11,862 nt of DNA from Haloferacaceae archaeon (GTDB lineage Archaea > Halobacteriota > Halobacteria > Halobacteriales > Haloferacaceae), in the NCBI GenBank assembly GCA_018609965.1, contig JAHENP010000150.1, positions 1-11,862 on the forward strand, in the 5' to 3' direction. Both the position numbers and the translations under genes were made by a program. Under the pieces are notes generated by a model that was not told the origin of the DNA, made no database searches, and worked only from the letters and a program-made list of their open reading frames with translations. Shown piece after piece: positions 1 through 8,031 of the stretch (position 1 is the first letter of the stretch; the number at the start of each line of letters is the position of its first letter).

Positions 1-1
1 C

Positions 2-37
2 GGCGTCGACGACACCACCAGCTTCGGCGACGACTGA
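2..37 (+). CDS. 3' end of an upstream gene (partial)
   Basis: In the second frame the first bases read GVDDTTSFGDD followed by a TGA stop at 35-37. An acidic tail of this kind is typical of haloarchaeal proteins, and the stop lies 38 bases before the convergent DUF2062 gene. Only 11 codons are visible, so no function can be given, and the reading could be chance. Confidence 0.35.
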   Translation, partial: GVDDTTSFGDD

Positions 38-75
38 CGAAAGAGACGGCGAGCTGAGCAAACACCGGTTCCTCG

Positions 76-609
76 TCACTCGTCTGCGTACGGATCGGTC
101 CCCTCCGAGCGGGGAGACGCGTGTGAGCCGTCCCTCGCGTCGCGTCGGCGGCGGTAGCCGGCGACGCTCCCGCGGACGACGAGATAGCCGACGGCAGCGA
201 GCCCGACAGCCACCACCGCGTTGCCGAACAGTTGGCGGACGAGCACGGCCCGGCCGGCCGACAGCGAGACGCGTTCAAGCGCCGCGGGCGACGGCGTGAC
301 CCCGGGCGCGGGACCCAACGCGGCGGTTCCGAGCCAGTAGCTGGCGCCGTAGATCGTCCACTTCACCGGCGGGTTGTAGACGACCAACGTCGCCGCCAAC
401 GCGAGTTTGCTCGCCCGTTCGAACAGGTAGGCGACGGCCGCGAACACCACAAGCGCGGTGCCGGCCGTCGGGAGCACGACGACGACGGTGCCGAGCGCGA
501 ACGTCGCCGCGATTTCGTGCGTGGTGTGGTCGGCCGCGACCGCCCGGGCGAGCCCGTCGCTGGCCCGTTCACGGAGCCCGGCGAGGCGTGCCCTGAGGGC
601 GCGTCGCAT
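76..609 (-). CDS. DUF2062 family membrane protein
   Basis: A 177-residue protein of the DUF2062 family, small integral membrane proteins of unknown biochemical role that are common in haloarchaea. Two hydrophobic stretches lie at roughly residues 32-60 and 66-80, followed by the family's characteristic NPP...Y..G segment (NPPVKWTIYGASYWLG, about residues 79-94). A third hydrophobic stretch lies around residues 125-147. The tail after it is short, charged and Arg-rich, then acidic. The ATG at 609 is preferred because a TATA-like box lies about 25-31 bases upstream of it, which fits a leaderless transcript. The gene is transcribed divergently from gcvPA and converges on the gene ending at 37. 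The family call is good; no specific function can be inferred. Confidence 0.8.
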   Translation of the reverse strand: MRRALRARLAGLRERASDGLARAVAADHTTHEIAATFALGTVVVVLPTAGTALVVFAAVAYLFERASKLALAATLVVYNPPVKWTIYGASYWLGTAALGPAPGVTPSPAALERVSLSAGRAVLVRQLFGNAVVAVGLAAVGYLVVRGSVAGYRRRRDARDGSHASPRSEGTDPYADE

Positions 610-633
610 ACGTCAGTCGGTACGTGGGGCGAC

Positions 634-640
634 ATGATAA
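634..640 (-). promoter_or_regulatory. TATA-like box of the DUF2062 gene
   Basis: On the minus strand TTATCAT lies 25-31 bases before the ATG at 609. This is the usual archaeal TATA spacing for a leaderless start. Confidence 0.45.
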
Positions 641-733
641 GCCGGCCGGGTCATCGGCCACCGTCCTGTGTCTGTGTCCACCGGGGAGACGGTGCCGGTT
701 GATATGAACACGATCGTGGATAGGTGAGCGCAG

Positions 734-766
734 CTCGGCGAAGCGAGATGAAACTCGGAGTCGAGT
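734..766. other. Two tandem small hairpins upstream of gcvPA
   Basis: CTCG (734-737) pairs with CGAG (744-747), and ACTCG (753-757) pairs with CGAGT (762-766) around a GAGT loop. They lie in the roughly 300-base divergent intergenic region, upstream of the likely gcvPA TATA box. They could be operator half-sites or chance in GC-rich DNA. The rest of 610-905 shows no gene I can support. Confidence 0.25.
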
Positions 767-811
767 GAATACCCCACACGATGGTGTCGTCCACCCGGTA
801 GCGAACAACTC

Positions 812-817
812 ATTATC
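812..817 (+). promoter_or_regulatory. Possible TATA box of the gcvPA-gcvPB operon
   Basis: ATTAT in the sequence CATTATCC is the most AT-rich site before gcvPA. Transcription from it would begin near 840 and leave a leader of about 65 bases, which fits a gene that has a Shine-Dalgarno site. It lies inside the longest possible upstream extension of the reading frame, which argues against that extension being translated. Confidence 0.35.
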
Positions 818-892
818 CAGCGGCCGCTTGCACGAGTATGCACACACGCCGGCGCGAGGAGACACGCACGACGGGTCGTGTACACCGACCGA

Positions 893-898
893 GAGGTG
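893..898 (+). promoter_or_regulatory. Ribosome binding site of gcvPA
   Basis: GAGGTG, complementary to the archaeal anti-Shine-Dalgarno, ends 7 bases before the GTG at 906. It decides the start in favour of 906 over upstream in-frame candidates. Confidence 0.6.
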
Positions 899-905
899 GC
901 GGACA

Positions 906-2255
906 GTGAGCAGCGGTGGACGCCGGACTGGCACACCGTTCGCGCCTCACACCCCTGCAGAGACGCAGGCAATGCTCGACGACATTGGGGTCGACAGCGA
1001 GGCGGAGCTGTTCGACATCCCCGACGAGGTCGCCTTCGACGGCGAGCTGGGGATCGAGCAACGCTCCGAACGGGCGGTCGTGAGCGAACTGCGGGAGACG
1101 TTCGCGCAGAACGACGACCTCGTCGAGTTCCTCGGGCGGGGTCACTACAGCCACTACGTCCCGTCGTTGGTCGACAACCTCTCGGCGCGGTCGGAGTTCC
1201 TGACCAGCTACACCCAGTACCAGCCGGAGATCACCCAGGGGTTCCTGCAGGCGTTGTTCGAGTATCAGTCGATCCTGACGGAGCTGACCGGGCTGCCGGT
1301 GGCGAACGCCTCGATGTACGACGCCGCGACGGCGTTGGGCGAGGCCGCACTGCTTGCCGAGCGGGTGCGTGCAGCGAGCGGGTCGACGGTGCTCGTTCCC
1401 GAGGCGTTGCGGGAGGGGAAACGCGAGACGCTCGCCAACTACGTCGACGGCTCCCAGTTGACCGTCGAGACGTACCCCTACGAGGAGGGTACCGTCGATA
1501 CGGACGCCCTCGCGGACGCGGTCGACGACGAGACGGTGTTGGTGTACGCGGAGACGCCGACCGTGGCCGGCGCCGTCGAGCCGGCGTTGGAAACGGTCGC
1601 GGACCTCGCGGACGACACAGACGCCCTGTTCGCCTACGGAAGTGACATCGTCGCGCTCGGGCTGCTCGAAGAGCCGGCGGCGGTCGGCGCGGACGTGGTC
1701 GTTGGCGAGGCCGCCTCACTCGGGCTGCCGGCCGCAGACGGGATGGGGACCGGGTTGTTCGCCTGTCGTGACGATTTCCTCCGGCAGGTGCCCGGGCGGC
1801 TCGTCGGCGCAGCCGAAGACGAGTCGAGTCGGCGGGCGTTCACCCTGACACTCCAGACCCGCGAGCAACACATCCGGAAGGAACGCGCCACCTCCAACAT
1901 CTGTACGAACCAGGCGTGGGTGGCGCTCCGGACGGCGATGCACGCCGCGACGCTGGGTGCAGACGGGCTGGCCGACCTCGCAGACAGCTCCGTCCGGCGG
2001 GCACACGGGCTCGCCGCGGAGATCGACGAGATCGACGGTGTGGCCGCGCCGGTCCACGACCGCCACCACTTCCGGGAGTTCCAGGTGAGTGTCGCGGACG
2101 CGCCGGTCGACGCGAGCGAGACGGCCGCCGGGCTGCGCGACCACGGCTACGCGGTCCACACGGTCGGCGACCAACGGCTCCAGGTGTGTGTGACGGAGAC
2201 GAACGAACACGCGACGGACGGGCTCGTCGCGGCGCTACAGGAGGTGACAGCATGA
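906..2255 (+). CDS. gcvPA: Glycine dehydrogenase (aminomethyl-transferring), P-protein subunit 1
   Basis: N-terminal half of the split P-protein of the glycine cleavage system. With GcvPB it decarboxylates glycine and passes the aminomethyl group to the lipoyl arm of GcvH in the cytoplasm. From GTG 906 it is 449 residues, the usual length for this subunit. Recognisable family segments are the early Pro-His-Thr-rich start followed by [17 protein letters not shown], then [18 protein letters not shown], then [20 protein letters not shown], and in the C-terminal part [20 protein letters not shown]. The subunit does not carry the PLP lysine, which is in GcvPB. A frame extension upstream to 765 exists but has no family-like content and contains the likely promoter. 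The stop overlaps the gcvPB start by 4 bases, implying translational coupling. gcvT and gcvH are not in the window. Confidence 0.95.
   Translation: MSSGGRRTGTPFAPHTPAETQAMLDDIGVDSEAELFDIPDEVAFDGELGIEQRSERAVVSELRETFAQNDDLVEFLGRGHYSHYVPSLVDNLSARSEFLTSYTQYQPEITQGFLQALFEYQSILTELTGLPVANASMYDAATALGEAALLAERVRAASGSTVLVPEALREGKRETLANYVDGSQLTVETYPYEEGTVDTDALADAVDDETVLVYAETPTVAGAVEPALETVADLADDTDALFAYGSDIVALGLLEEPAAVGADVVVGEAASLGLPAADGMGTGLFACRDDFLRQVPGRLVGAAEDESSRRAFTLTLQTREQHIRKERATSNICTNQAWVALRTAMHAATLGADGLADLADSSVRRAHGLAAEIDEIDGVAAPVHDRHHFREFQVSVADAPVDASETAAGLRDHGYAVHTVGDQRLQVCVTETNEHATDGLVAALQEVTA
2240..2247 (+). promoter_or_regulatory. Strong ribosome binding site of gcvPB
   Basis: GGAGGTGA is a full match to the archaeal Shine-Dalgarno consensus, 4 bases before the ATG at 2252. 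It lies within the last codons of gcvPA and fixes the gcvPB start, excluding the long in-frame extension that runs back inside gcvPA. Confidence 0.8.
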
Positions 2256-3766
2256 GATACGATCAGGCACGCTACGGCGACGAGGATCGGTATCAACCCC
2301 TGTTGTCGGAGAAAGACTCGACGACGGTCGACCCCGGAGCGGGGTCGGCACTTCCCGACGAGCTGACGCGTGACTCGTTGGAGTTGCCATCGTTGTCCGA
2401 ACCGGAGTTGGCCCGCCACTACACCCGGCTCTCCCAGATGAACTGGGGAGTGGAGTCGGGGTCGTACCCGTTGGGGTCGTGTACGATGAAGTACAACCCC
2501 AAGTTCACCGAGGAGGTGGCCGCAGACGAGAACGCGGCGATCCACCCGGACCGGCCCGACGAGACGAGTCAGGGGAACCTGAAGCTCCGGTACGATCTCC
2601 AACGCTATCTGGCCGACATCGGTGGGATGAGCGAGGTGACGCTCCAACCGCCGGCGGGCGCGGCCGGGGAGTTCACCGGGATCACCGTCGCGAAGGCGTA
2701 TCACTCCTTCCACGACAACGACAAAAGCGAGGTGATCGTCCCCGCCTCCGCACACGGGACGAACTTCGCGACCGCCGCGATGGCGGGGTACGACGTCGTC
2801 GAACTCCCGTCCGGGGAGGACGGTCGTGTCGACTTCGAGGCGTTGGAGGCGGCCGTCTCCGAGGACACCGCCGCGTTGATGCTCACCAACCCGAACACGG
2901 TCGGGTTGTTCGAACGGGACATCGTCGACATCGCGGAGTTGGTTCACGACGCCGGCGGACTGCTCTACTACGACGGTGCGAACCTCAACGCCCTCCTCGG
3001 GCGGGGGCGGCCGGGTGACATGGGGTTCGACATCATGCACTACAACGTCCACAAGACGTTCGCGACCCCCCACGGCGGCGGCGGCCCCGGTGCGGGCCCG
3101 GTGGGCGTCGTCTCGGAGTTGGCGGAGTTCCTGCCGACGCCACACGTCCGCGCCCGAGACGAGGACGGGGAGATCATCACGGACGGCGCGAACCGCGCGG
3201 ACCTGACCTACGAGCGGTACGAGCCGCCGGAGTCGATCGGGAAGGTCCACGGCTTCGACGGCAACTGGCTGGTGTTGGCGAAGGCGTACGCGTACATCGC
3301 GCGGCTGGGCGACGAGGGACTGCGTGACGCCAGCGCGAAGGCGACGCTGAACGCCAACTACCTCGCCGAGCAGTTGGAGATGGACGTGCCGTACGGGCCG
3401 TTCCACCACGAGTTCGCGGCGACCGCCGGGGAGACGGACGCCGCAGACGTGGCGAAACGGATGTTGGACTTCGGCGTCCACCCACCGACGACAAAGTGGC
3501 CGGAGTTCGTCCCGGAGGCGATGTTGACGGAGCCGACGGAAGTCGAGGGCCAGACCGAGCTCGACGACCTGGCGGCGGCGTTCAACGCCGCAGTCGGCGA
3601 CGACGAGGAGGCGCTCGCGGCGGCCCCGTCCCGGACGGCCGCGAGCCGGATCGACCAGGTGTCGGCCGCACGCGACCCACAGCTCTCCTGGCACGCGCTC
3701 GACGACAACGTCGGCACCGACAGTGAGCGAACGGCGGCCGACGAGCCGGTGGCAGGCGACGACTGA
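2252..3766 (+). CDS. gcvPB: Glycine dehydrogenase (aminomethyl-transferring), P-protein subunit 2
   Basis: C-terminal, PLP-carrying half of the split glycine decarboxylase, 504 residues. Diagnostic segments are [12 protein letters not shown] near residues 73-84, [13 protein letters not shown] near 131-143, [13 protein letters not shown] near 239-251, and the cofactor motif [18 protein letters not shown]. In this motif Lys268 aligns with the PLP Schiff-base lysine of P-proteins, and it is followed by the glycine-rich loop. The ATG at 2252 overlaps the gcvPA stop (ATGA) and has a perfect ribosome binding site. The last 50 or so residues, after [16 protein letters not shown], are an acidic low-complexity tail, so the protein is somewhat longer than many bacterial P-protein beta subunits. 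Identification is secure. Confidence 0.96.
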   Translation: MRYDQARYGDEDRYQPLLSEKDSTTVDPGAGSALPDELTRDSLELPSLSEPELARHYTRLSQMNWGVESGSYPLGSCTMKYNPKFTEEVAADENAAIHPDRPDETSQGNLKLRYDLQRYLADIGGMSEVTLQPPAGAAGEFTGITVAKAYHSFHDNDKSEVIVPASAHGTNFATAAMAGYDVVELPSGEDGRVDFEALEAAVSEDTAALMLTNPNTVGLFERDIVDIAELVHDAGGLLYYDGANLNALLGRGRPGDMGFDIMHYNVHKTFATPHGGGGPGAGPVGVVSELAEFLPTPHVRARDEDGEIITDGANRADLTYERYEPPESIGKVHGFDGNWLVLAKAYAYIARLGDEGLRDASAKATLNANYLAEQLEMDVPYGPFHHEFAATAGETDAADVAKRMLDFGVHPPTTKWPEFVPEAMLTEPTEVEGQTELDDLAAAFNAAVGDDEEALAAAPSRTAASRIDQVSAARDPQLSWHALDDNVGTDSERTAADEPVAGDD

Positions 3767-3814
3767 GCGGCGGCCACGGCGCGTGTGGTACCCGCGGCGC
3801 CGACGAACCCGCCC

Positions 3815-3821
3815 GGTTAAG
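3815..3821 (+). promoter_or_regulatory. TATA-like box of the ROK kinase gene
   Basis: GGTTAAG lies 26-32 bases before the ATG at 3847 in an otherwise GC-rich gap. This spacing suggests a leaderless transcript, so the kinase probably has its own promoter rather than depending on the gcv operon. Confidence 0.5.
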
Positions 3822-3846
3822 TGTCCCCACACTGGAATTTCGAGTC

Positions 3847-4815
3847 ATGGCCTCCTACGTTGGGGTCGACCTGGGTGGGACAAACGTCCGGGCGGTGGTG
3901 GGCGACGAAACCGGCGCGGTCCGTGGCGTCGCTCGCGCGGCGACCCCGGAGGGACCGACCGGGATTGCAGTGACAGAGGCGGTGCTCGATGTCCTCAGGC
4001 GGGCGTGTACTGACGCGGGCGTCCCGCCGGCGGCCGTCCGGGCGGCGGGAATCGGCTCCATCGGCCCGTTGGACCTAGCAGCCGGGGCGGTGACGGAGCC
4101 GGCGAACCTCCCGGACTCCGTCGAACGGGTGCCACTGACCGGCCCGGTGTCGGAGCTGCTCGACACCGACCGGGTGGCGCTCCACAACGACACCACCGCC
4201 GGGGTGATCGGGGAACGGTTCTACAGCGACCGCAACCCGGACGACATGATCTACCTCACGATCTCGACAGGGATCGGCGCCGGCGTCTGTGTCGACGGAG
4301 ACGTACTCACCGGTTGGGACGGCAACGCGGGCGAGGTCGGACACTTGGTCGTCGACCCCGCGGGGGCGATGACGTGTGGCTGTGGCCACGACGGCCACTG
4401 GGAGGCGTACTGTTCCGGCGAGAACCTCCCGAGCTACGCCCGTCACCTCCACGAGACGGAGGGTGTGGCGACGGAACTGCCGGTGTCGGACGCCGCGTTC
4501 GACGCCGCCGACATCTTCGCGGCGGCCGGGACGGACCCGTTGGCCGACCGGGTCATCGACCGGGTGGCGGAGTGGAACGTGCTCGGGGTGGCGAGTCTGG
4601 TCCACGCGTACGCGCCACTGGTCGTGTTCGTCGGGGGCGCAGTCGCGTTGGAGAACCCCGCGGCCGTGTTGGACCCGCTCCGTGAACGGCTCCCGGGGCG
4701 TGTGATGACGAACGTCCCCGACGTGCGGCCGACGACGCTGGGTGACGACGTGGTCCTCAAGGGGGCGTTGGCGTCCGCGCTGACCGGCGGCACCGGCGAT
4801 CCGAGAGACGCCTGA
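3847..4815 (+). CDS. ROK family sugar kinase, probable glucokinase
   Basis: A 322-residue cytoplasmic ROK-family kinase, expected to phosphorylate a hexose (most likely glucose) with ATP. The N-terminal phosphate loop VGVDLGGTNVRAVVG covers residues 5-19. Asp115 in LHNDTTAG is the likely catalytic base. A sugar/zinc segment GEVGHLVVDP places His166, followed by the CxCG motif with Cys177 and Cys179. In classical ROK proteins this motif ends in a third Cys before the sugar-contacting Glu; here that position is His184, followed by Trp and Glu186, so a C2H2 zinc site is possible. The C-terminal VVFVGGAVA segment is the second nucleotide-binding region. The length is normal. The start at ATG 3847 agrees with the N-terminal motif and the TATA spacing. 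Other ROK activities such as N-acetylmannosamine or fructose kinase cannot be excluded. Confidence 0.85.
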   Translation: MASYVGVDLGGTNVRAVVGDETGAVRGVARAATPEGPTGIAVTEAVLDVLRRACTDAGVPPAAVRAAGIGSIGPLDLAAGAVTEPANLPDSVERVPLTGPVSELLDTDRVALHNDTTAGVIGERFYSDRNPDDMIYLTISTGIGAGVCVDGDVLTGWDGNAGEVGHLVVDPAGAMTCGCGHDGHWEAYCSGENLPSYARHLHETEGVATELPVSDAAFDAADIFAAAGTDPLADRVIDRVAEWNVLGVASLVHAYAPLVVFVGGAVALENPAAVLDPLRERLPGRVMTNVPDVRPTTLGDDVVLKGALASALTGGTGDPRDA

Positions 4816-4818
4816 GAG

Positions 4819-4822
4819 TTTT
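4819..4822 (+). terminator. Short T-tract after the ROK kinase
   Basis: A TTTT run begins 4 bases after the stop codon in GC-rich surroundings. Haloarchaeal termination commonly uses short U-tracts, but this one is minimal. Confidence 0.3.
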
Positions 4823-4895
4823 CCTCGCGTCGGGCGGGTCACTCGGACAGAGACACGCCGACGCGTTCTTGCCGGCGGCACACACAGTCGGGAGC

Positions 4896-6422
4896 GTGCG
4901 ACGACGTGACGCGATTCGTGCGGGACTGGCGGCCGTCGGAGTCGGGGCGCTCGGGCGGCCGGCTGTCGGGGAGACGACGGCGTTCCGCCCGCGAAGCCGG
5001 CTGAAGATTGCGGGCGCCAAAGAGGCCGTCGTCGGGCCAGACGGTGAGACGGCCGCGGTAGCGACGACAGACGGCTATGCGACGGTCGACCTGACAGACC
5101 CGACAGCGCCGCGGTTGTTGGCCGAGCGGCGCGGGTTGTTGGCGGACCGAGAGACGGGGGCACTCGACCAGATCTACGACGTGAAACGCGACGGCGACAC
5201 GCTCGCGGTCGTCGGGCCGGCGAACTTCGTCGCCGGCGAGTCGACCAACGGCGTCCTGTTCGTCGATGTCTCGGAGCCTGCCGACCCGACACACCTGGGG
5301 TTCCACCCGACGACGTTCCCGATCCACAACTGTGCATTCGCCGACGGCCACGCCTTTCTCACCGGCAACGGCTCGGCCGCGGCCGACGGGGTCCAACGCA
5401 ACGAACTCGTCGTCGTCGCGGCCGACGAGCAACGGGAAGTGGGTCGGTGGTCGCTCACCCGTCACGACGACCGGTGGGGAGCCGTGCAGTCGTCGTTTCG
5501 CGTGCTCCACGACGTGTGGGTGCGGGACGGGCTGGCGGTGTTGGCCCACTGGGACGCCGGCACATACCTGTTGGACGTCTCCGATCCGGCGTCGCCGACC
5601 CACCTCGGGACCGTTCCGGCGTTGTCACCCACAGCGCTGGTGGACGCCGGTAGCTCGGAGTACACCGCCTCGCCGGGCAACCACCACTACGTCCGGACGG
5701 ACGCGGAAAACGACCTGCTCGGAATCGGCGGGGAGTCGTGGGCGGTCTCCCGAGACGGGGCGCTACAGGGTGGCCCCAGCGGGATCGAACTGTACGACAT
5801 CTCGGAGCCGACGGCGCCAGAACGGCTCTCGGAGATTGAGCCGCCCGAGACGGCTGACCCGACGTTCCGGGGGACATGGACCACCGCACACAACTTCTCG
5901 TTCCGGGAGGGGACGCTCTACTCCGCGTGGTACCAGGGTGGGGTGAAACGCCACGACATCTCTGATCCGACGGCGCCACGAGAGCTGTCGTGGTGGGTCG
6001 CGCCGGCGACGACACGGTTCTGGACGGCCGCCCCCGTCGCGGGGGGGTCTCTCCTCGCGTCGTCGATGGGGACGGCCGACGGCGCGGCCGGGCTGTGGAC
6101 GTTCCCGGCCGTCGAGGGCACCGGCGGAAATCCGGCGGCGCTGACGGCACAGACGACGGCGCCCGGTCCGACCACGACAGTCGACGACGAGGGGGCGACG
6201 ACGGCCGGCAGCGGTGCGGCAGACGAGAGCAGAACGGCGAGCGAGCGCGGGACAACAGACGAGAACGGACGCCGAAACGGAGCGACGGGCGACAGCGAGA
6301 CGACCGGCGGAGAACGGCGAGACGGGGGCGACGAGACGGAGACGGAGACGCCGGGGTTCGGCGCGGTCGCGGCGTTGTGCGGTGTCGGCGTCGCCGCGTG
6401 GCTCCGGCGGCGACGGCGCTGA
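4896..6422 (+). CDS. Exported LVIVD-repeat beta-propeller protein with PGF-CTERM anchor
   Basis: A 508-residue surface protein. From GTG 4896 it starts MRRRDAIRAGLAAVGVGALG, a twin-arginine export signal. The body carries at least five LVIVD-type repeats with the core hydrophobic-x-D-[VIL]-[ST]-[ED]-P-x-x-P, near residues 60-80 (VDLTDPTAP), 119-138 (VDVSEPADP), 221-241 (LDVSDPASP), 295-315 (YDISEPTAP) and 348-368 (HDISDPTAP). These repeats form beta-propeller-like folds and are presumed binding surfaces; the ligand is unknown. A Thr/Ser/Glu/Gly-rich low-complexity stalk (about 420-485) leads to PGFGAVAAL at residue 486, a hydrophobic stretch and a terminal Arg run: a PGF-CTERM signal, processed by archaeosortase A and lipid-attached in haloarchaea. 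An upstream in-frame TTG at 4869 would add nine residues before the Tat signal and is less likely. No clear TATA box or ribosome binding site is seen. Confidence 0.85.
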   Translation: MRRRDAIRAGLAAVGVGALGRPAVGETTAFRPRSRLKIAGAKEAVVGPDGETAAVATTDGYATVDLTDPTAPRLLAERRGLLADRETGALDQIYDVKRDGDTLAVVGPANFVAGESTNGVLFVDVSEPADPTHLGFHPTTFPIHNCAFADGHAFLTGNGSAAADGVQRNELVVVAADEQREVGRWSLTRHDDRWGAVQSSFRVLHDVWVRDGLAVLAHWDAGTYLLDVSDPASPTHLGTVPALSPTALVDAGSSEYTASPGNHHYVRTDAENDLLGIGGESWAVSRDGALQGGPSGIELYDISEPTAPERLSEIEPPETADPTFRGTWTTAHNFSFREGTLYSAWYQGGVKRHDISDPTAPRELSWWVAPATTRFWTAAPVAGGSLLASSMGTADGAAGLWTFPAVEGTGGNPAALTAQTTAPGPTTTVDDEGATTAGSGAADESRTASERGTTDENGRRNGATGDSETTGGERRDGGDETETETPGFGAVAALCGVGVAAWLRRRRR

Positions 6423-6423
6423 G

Positions 6424-6439
6424 GCGGGAGATACCCCGC
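6424..6439. terminator. Small hairpin just after the LVIVD gene
   Basis: GCGGG (6424-6428) pairs with CCCGC (6435-6439) around a 6-base loop, 2 bases after the stop codon. It could help end the transcript, but there is no T-tract behind it. Confidence 0.25.
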
Positions 6440-6460
6440 GTGGACGTGCAGAATCGTGAT

Positions 6461-6483
6461 ACTGTGCGGGATCGTGACACAGT
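6461..6483. promoter_or_regulatory. Inverted repeat ACTGTG-N11-CACAGT
   Basis: The two 6-base arms at 6461-6466 and 6478-6483 are perfect complements, separated by 11 bases, so they are about 1.5 helical turns apart. They lie about 70-90 bases upstream of the NifU-domain gene. The size suits a dimeric regulator, but no partner is known. Confidence 0.3.
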
Positions 6484-6551
6484 TCCGTTCGGTTACACCG
6501 GCGGGTGGCCTAACCGCAAGCTTTCCGTCCGCAGGGATCAAACAACGAGTG

Positions 6552-6881
6552 ATGACCGACGACGACACACTCACGGAGCGAGTCGAGAACTGGATGGTCG
6601 GACAGATGCCGATCATCCAGATGCACGGTGGGACGAGTGTCGTCCGGGAGGCGGACCCCGACGAGGGGCGGGTCGTCGTCGAACTCGGCGGGACGTGTTC
6701 CGGCTGTGGAATCTCCGACGTGACGGCACAGAACATCAAACGCGACCTGATCCTCGACTTCGACGACATCGACGACGTGGTGGTCAAGGTTCCCTCGACG
6801 GGGGAAGTCGGGGAGTCGACCGTCGAAGGCGGCCGGGGCGGGGATCTCCAGTACTCCTCTGAAGGCGCAGACCACTTCTGA
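6552..6881 (+). CDS. NifU C-terminal domain protein (Fe-S cluster scaffold/carrier)
   Basis: A 109-residue protein matching the stand-alone NifU C-terminal (Nfu-type) domain, which holds or transfers an Fe-S cluster. The signature is [18 protein letters not shown], with Cys49 and Cys52 forming the CxxC that would ligate a bridging cluster in a dimer. The N-terminal 30 residues ([17 protein letters not shown]) take the place of the usual start of the domain, and the end is a short acidic Gly/Ser tail. The ATG at 6552 is preferred over the in-frame upstream start at 6456 because the region before it looks non-coding and contains the inverted repeat. The gene stands alone between two intergenic gaps of more than 100 bases. 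The partner apo-proteins are not indicated by context. Confidence 0.85.
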   Translation: MTDDDTLTERVENWMVGQMPIIQMHGGTSVVREADPDEGRVVVELGGTCSGCGISDVTAQNIKRDLILDFDDIDDVVVKVPSTGEVGESTVEGGRGGDLQYSSEGADHF

Positions 6882-7033
6882 CTGCCGTTGCCGCAGACTG
6901 CACTCGACGATGATCGGCGCGACCGGCTCAACGCGGTCGACCCGTGTGAGACAGTGTCGTACAGAGACGACAGTTCCGGACAGAGCGGGAGCCTCGGCGG
7001 CTATTGGCACACGATCAGTTGTTGTCCCGAACG

Positions 7034-7039
7034 ATTAAC
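7034..7039 (+). promoter_or_regulatory. TATA-like box of the HTH regulator gene
   Basis: ATTAAC, 24-29 bases before the GTG at 7063, suits a leaderless start and supports that GTG. Confidence 0.45.
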
Positions 7040-7047
7040 CGCTTGAG

Positions 7048-7057
7048 TACGTACGTA
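7048..7057. promoter_or_regulatory. Perfect 10-base palindrome TACGTACGTA, candidate operator
   Basis: The palindrome lies between the TATA-like box and the start codon of the winged-helix regulator, a place where a bound protein would block RNA polymerase. Autoregulation is an inference from position. Confidence 0.4.
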
Positions 7058-7062
7058 GATGC

Positions 7063-7836
7063 GTGCCACGAAGCTGTCAGGATGGGGCCGCAGAGACCGC
7101 ACGAGTCGTCCGACGACGGTACGACTGTCTCCGGGCGATCGTCACCGAGCCGCGGGAGAAGCGGGCGCTCGTTGAGGCGACCGGGACGCCGCGCTCGACG
7201 CTCGACGACATCGTTCGCGAACTGGAGTCGACGGGGCTGGTCACCTACGACGACGGCGTCTGGCGACCGACCACGTCGGGGCGCGTGGCCGCGGAGGTGC
7301 ACGCCGACTACCGTGAGACGGTGACGGATCTCCGGGCGGCCGCGCCGGTCGTCGACTCGCTCCCGCACGACACGCCGTTGGGCCGGCAGTTCCTCGAAGG
7401 GGCGACAGTCCACGAGGCCGAACGGGCGCTGCCGGACGCCGTCGTCACGTCGATCTTAGAGTCGGTGGCGGACGCAGAGCAGATCCGTGGGTTCGCGCCG
7501 ACCGCGTTCGTGGGGTTCGCCGACCGGTTCCAGAACGAGGCGGTCGACAGCGGCGGCCAGTTGGAGTTGGTGCTCGCCCCCGATCTGTTCGACCTGCTCA
7601 CCGGCCACGCAGCCGGGGAGGGGACCGCCGAGACATCGACAGTGTTGGCCGGCGAGATTCCGGTGGAGTTCGGGCTCTGGATCGCCGACGACACCGAGGC
7701 TGGGGTCGTCGTCTACGCCGGCCAGGGGATCAAAGGGGTGGTGATCAACGACTCGCCGGAGGCGATCGCCTGGGCGGAGTCGCTGTACGAACGCGTCGCC
7801 GAGACGGCCACGCCGGCCGAACTGACACCCGCCTGA
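7063..7836 (+). CDS. Winged helix-turn-helix transcriptional regulator with FilR1-like domain
   Basis: A 257-residue two-domain regulator of a type abundant in haloarchaea. Residues about 15-70 form a winged helix: an initial helix (RRRYDCLRAIV), helix 2 (KRALVEATG), the recognition helix (PRSTLDDIVRELESTG) and a wing (LVTYDDGVWRPTTSG). Residues about 110-250 resemble the FilR1/DUF1724 middle domain that follows such HTHs, ending in the typical strand-rich segment FGLWIADDTEAGVVVYA followed by GIKGVVINDSPEAIAWAE. The inducer is unknown. The GTG at 7063 is the only good start and has a TATA-like box at the right distance. A palindrome over the promoter suggests self-control. The gene is monocistronic, with about 180 bases before it (no gene seen) and a strong hairpin after it. 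Confidence 0.8.
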   Translation: MPRSCQDGAAETARVVRRRYDCLRAIVTEPREKRALVEATGTPRSTLDDIVRELESTGLVTYDDGVWRPTTSGRVAAEVHADYRETVTDLRAAAPVVDSLPHDTPLGRQFLEGATVHEAERALPDAVVTSILESVADAEQIRGFAPTAFVGFADRFQNEAVDSGGQLELVLAPDLFDLLTGHAAGEGTAETSTVLAGEIPVEFGLWIADDTEAGVVVYAGQGIKGVVINDSPEAIAWAESLYERVAETATPAELTPA

Positions 7837-7848
7837 GCGGGCGGTCGC

Positions 7849-7874
7849 GACGCCGACCCGGGGGAGTCGGCGTC
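7849..7874 (+). terminator. Strong GC hairpin after the regulator gene
   Basis: GACGCCGAC (7849-7857) and GTCGGCGTC (7866-7874) form a perfect 9-base stem with an 8-base loop, 13 bases after the stop. No T-tract follows, so it may be an RNA 3'-end stabiliser rather than a terminator. Confidence 0.4.
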
Positions 7875-7978
7875 ACGCGTCGTCTGTGACGGTGTGTCGG
7901 GAGCGCCGCCAGAGCGGGTGCCGACGGCACAGTCCACGGGAAACGGAGGTGGTTCGAACGTGGTGTGTGCAACGTTCC

Positions 7979-7986
7979 CTAAAATA
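7979..7986 (+). promoter_or_regulatory. TATA box of the nuclease-fusion gene
   Basis: CTAAAATA is the clearest TATA box in the window, standing in an AT-rich patch. It predicts a transcript starting near 8005-8010, about 25 bases before the GTG at 8032. Confidence 0.6.
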
Positions 7987-8031
7987 CTCTACTCCGAAGT
8001 TGGTTTGTACCAGGAAGTCGTTGGAATACGT

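Noticed and set aside
765..905. N-terminal extension of GcvPA from an upstream start
   Set aside because: It has no family-like sequence, contains the likely TATA box, and the GTG at 906 has a well-placed ribosome binding site.
610..905. tRNA or other structural RNA in the gcvPA upstream gap
   Set aside because: The small stems at 734-766 do not build a cloverleaf and no T-loop sequence is present.
1916..2251. Long N-terminal extension of GcvPB overlapping gcvPA
   Set aside because: The region is the out-of-frame shadow of gcvPA, and the ATG at 2252 has a perfect Shine-Dalgarno and the family's N-terminus.
2147..3832. Minus-strand 561-codon open frame opposite gcvPB
   Set aside because: Composition shadow of gcvPB; Arg/Val-rich with no recognisable domain.
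4075..5337. Minus-strand 420-codon open frame across the kinase and LVIVD genes
   Set aside because: It spans two confidently identified plus-strand genes and their gap, and is Arg/Pro-rich with no motif.
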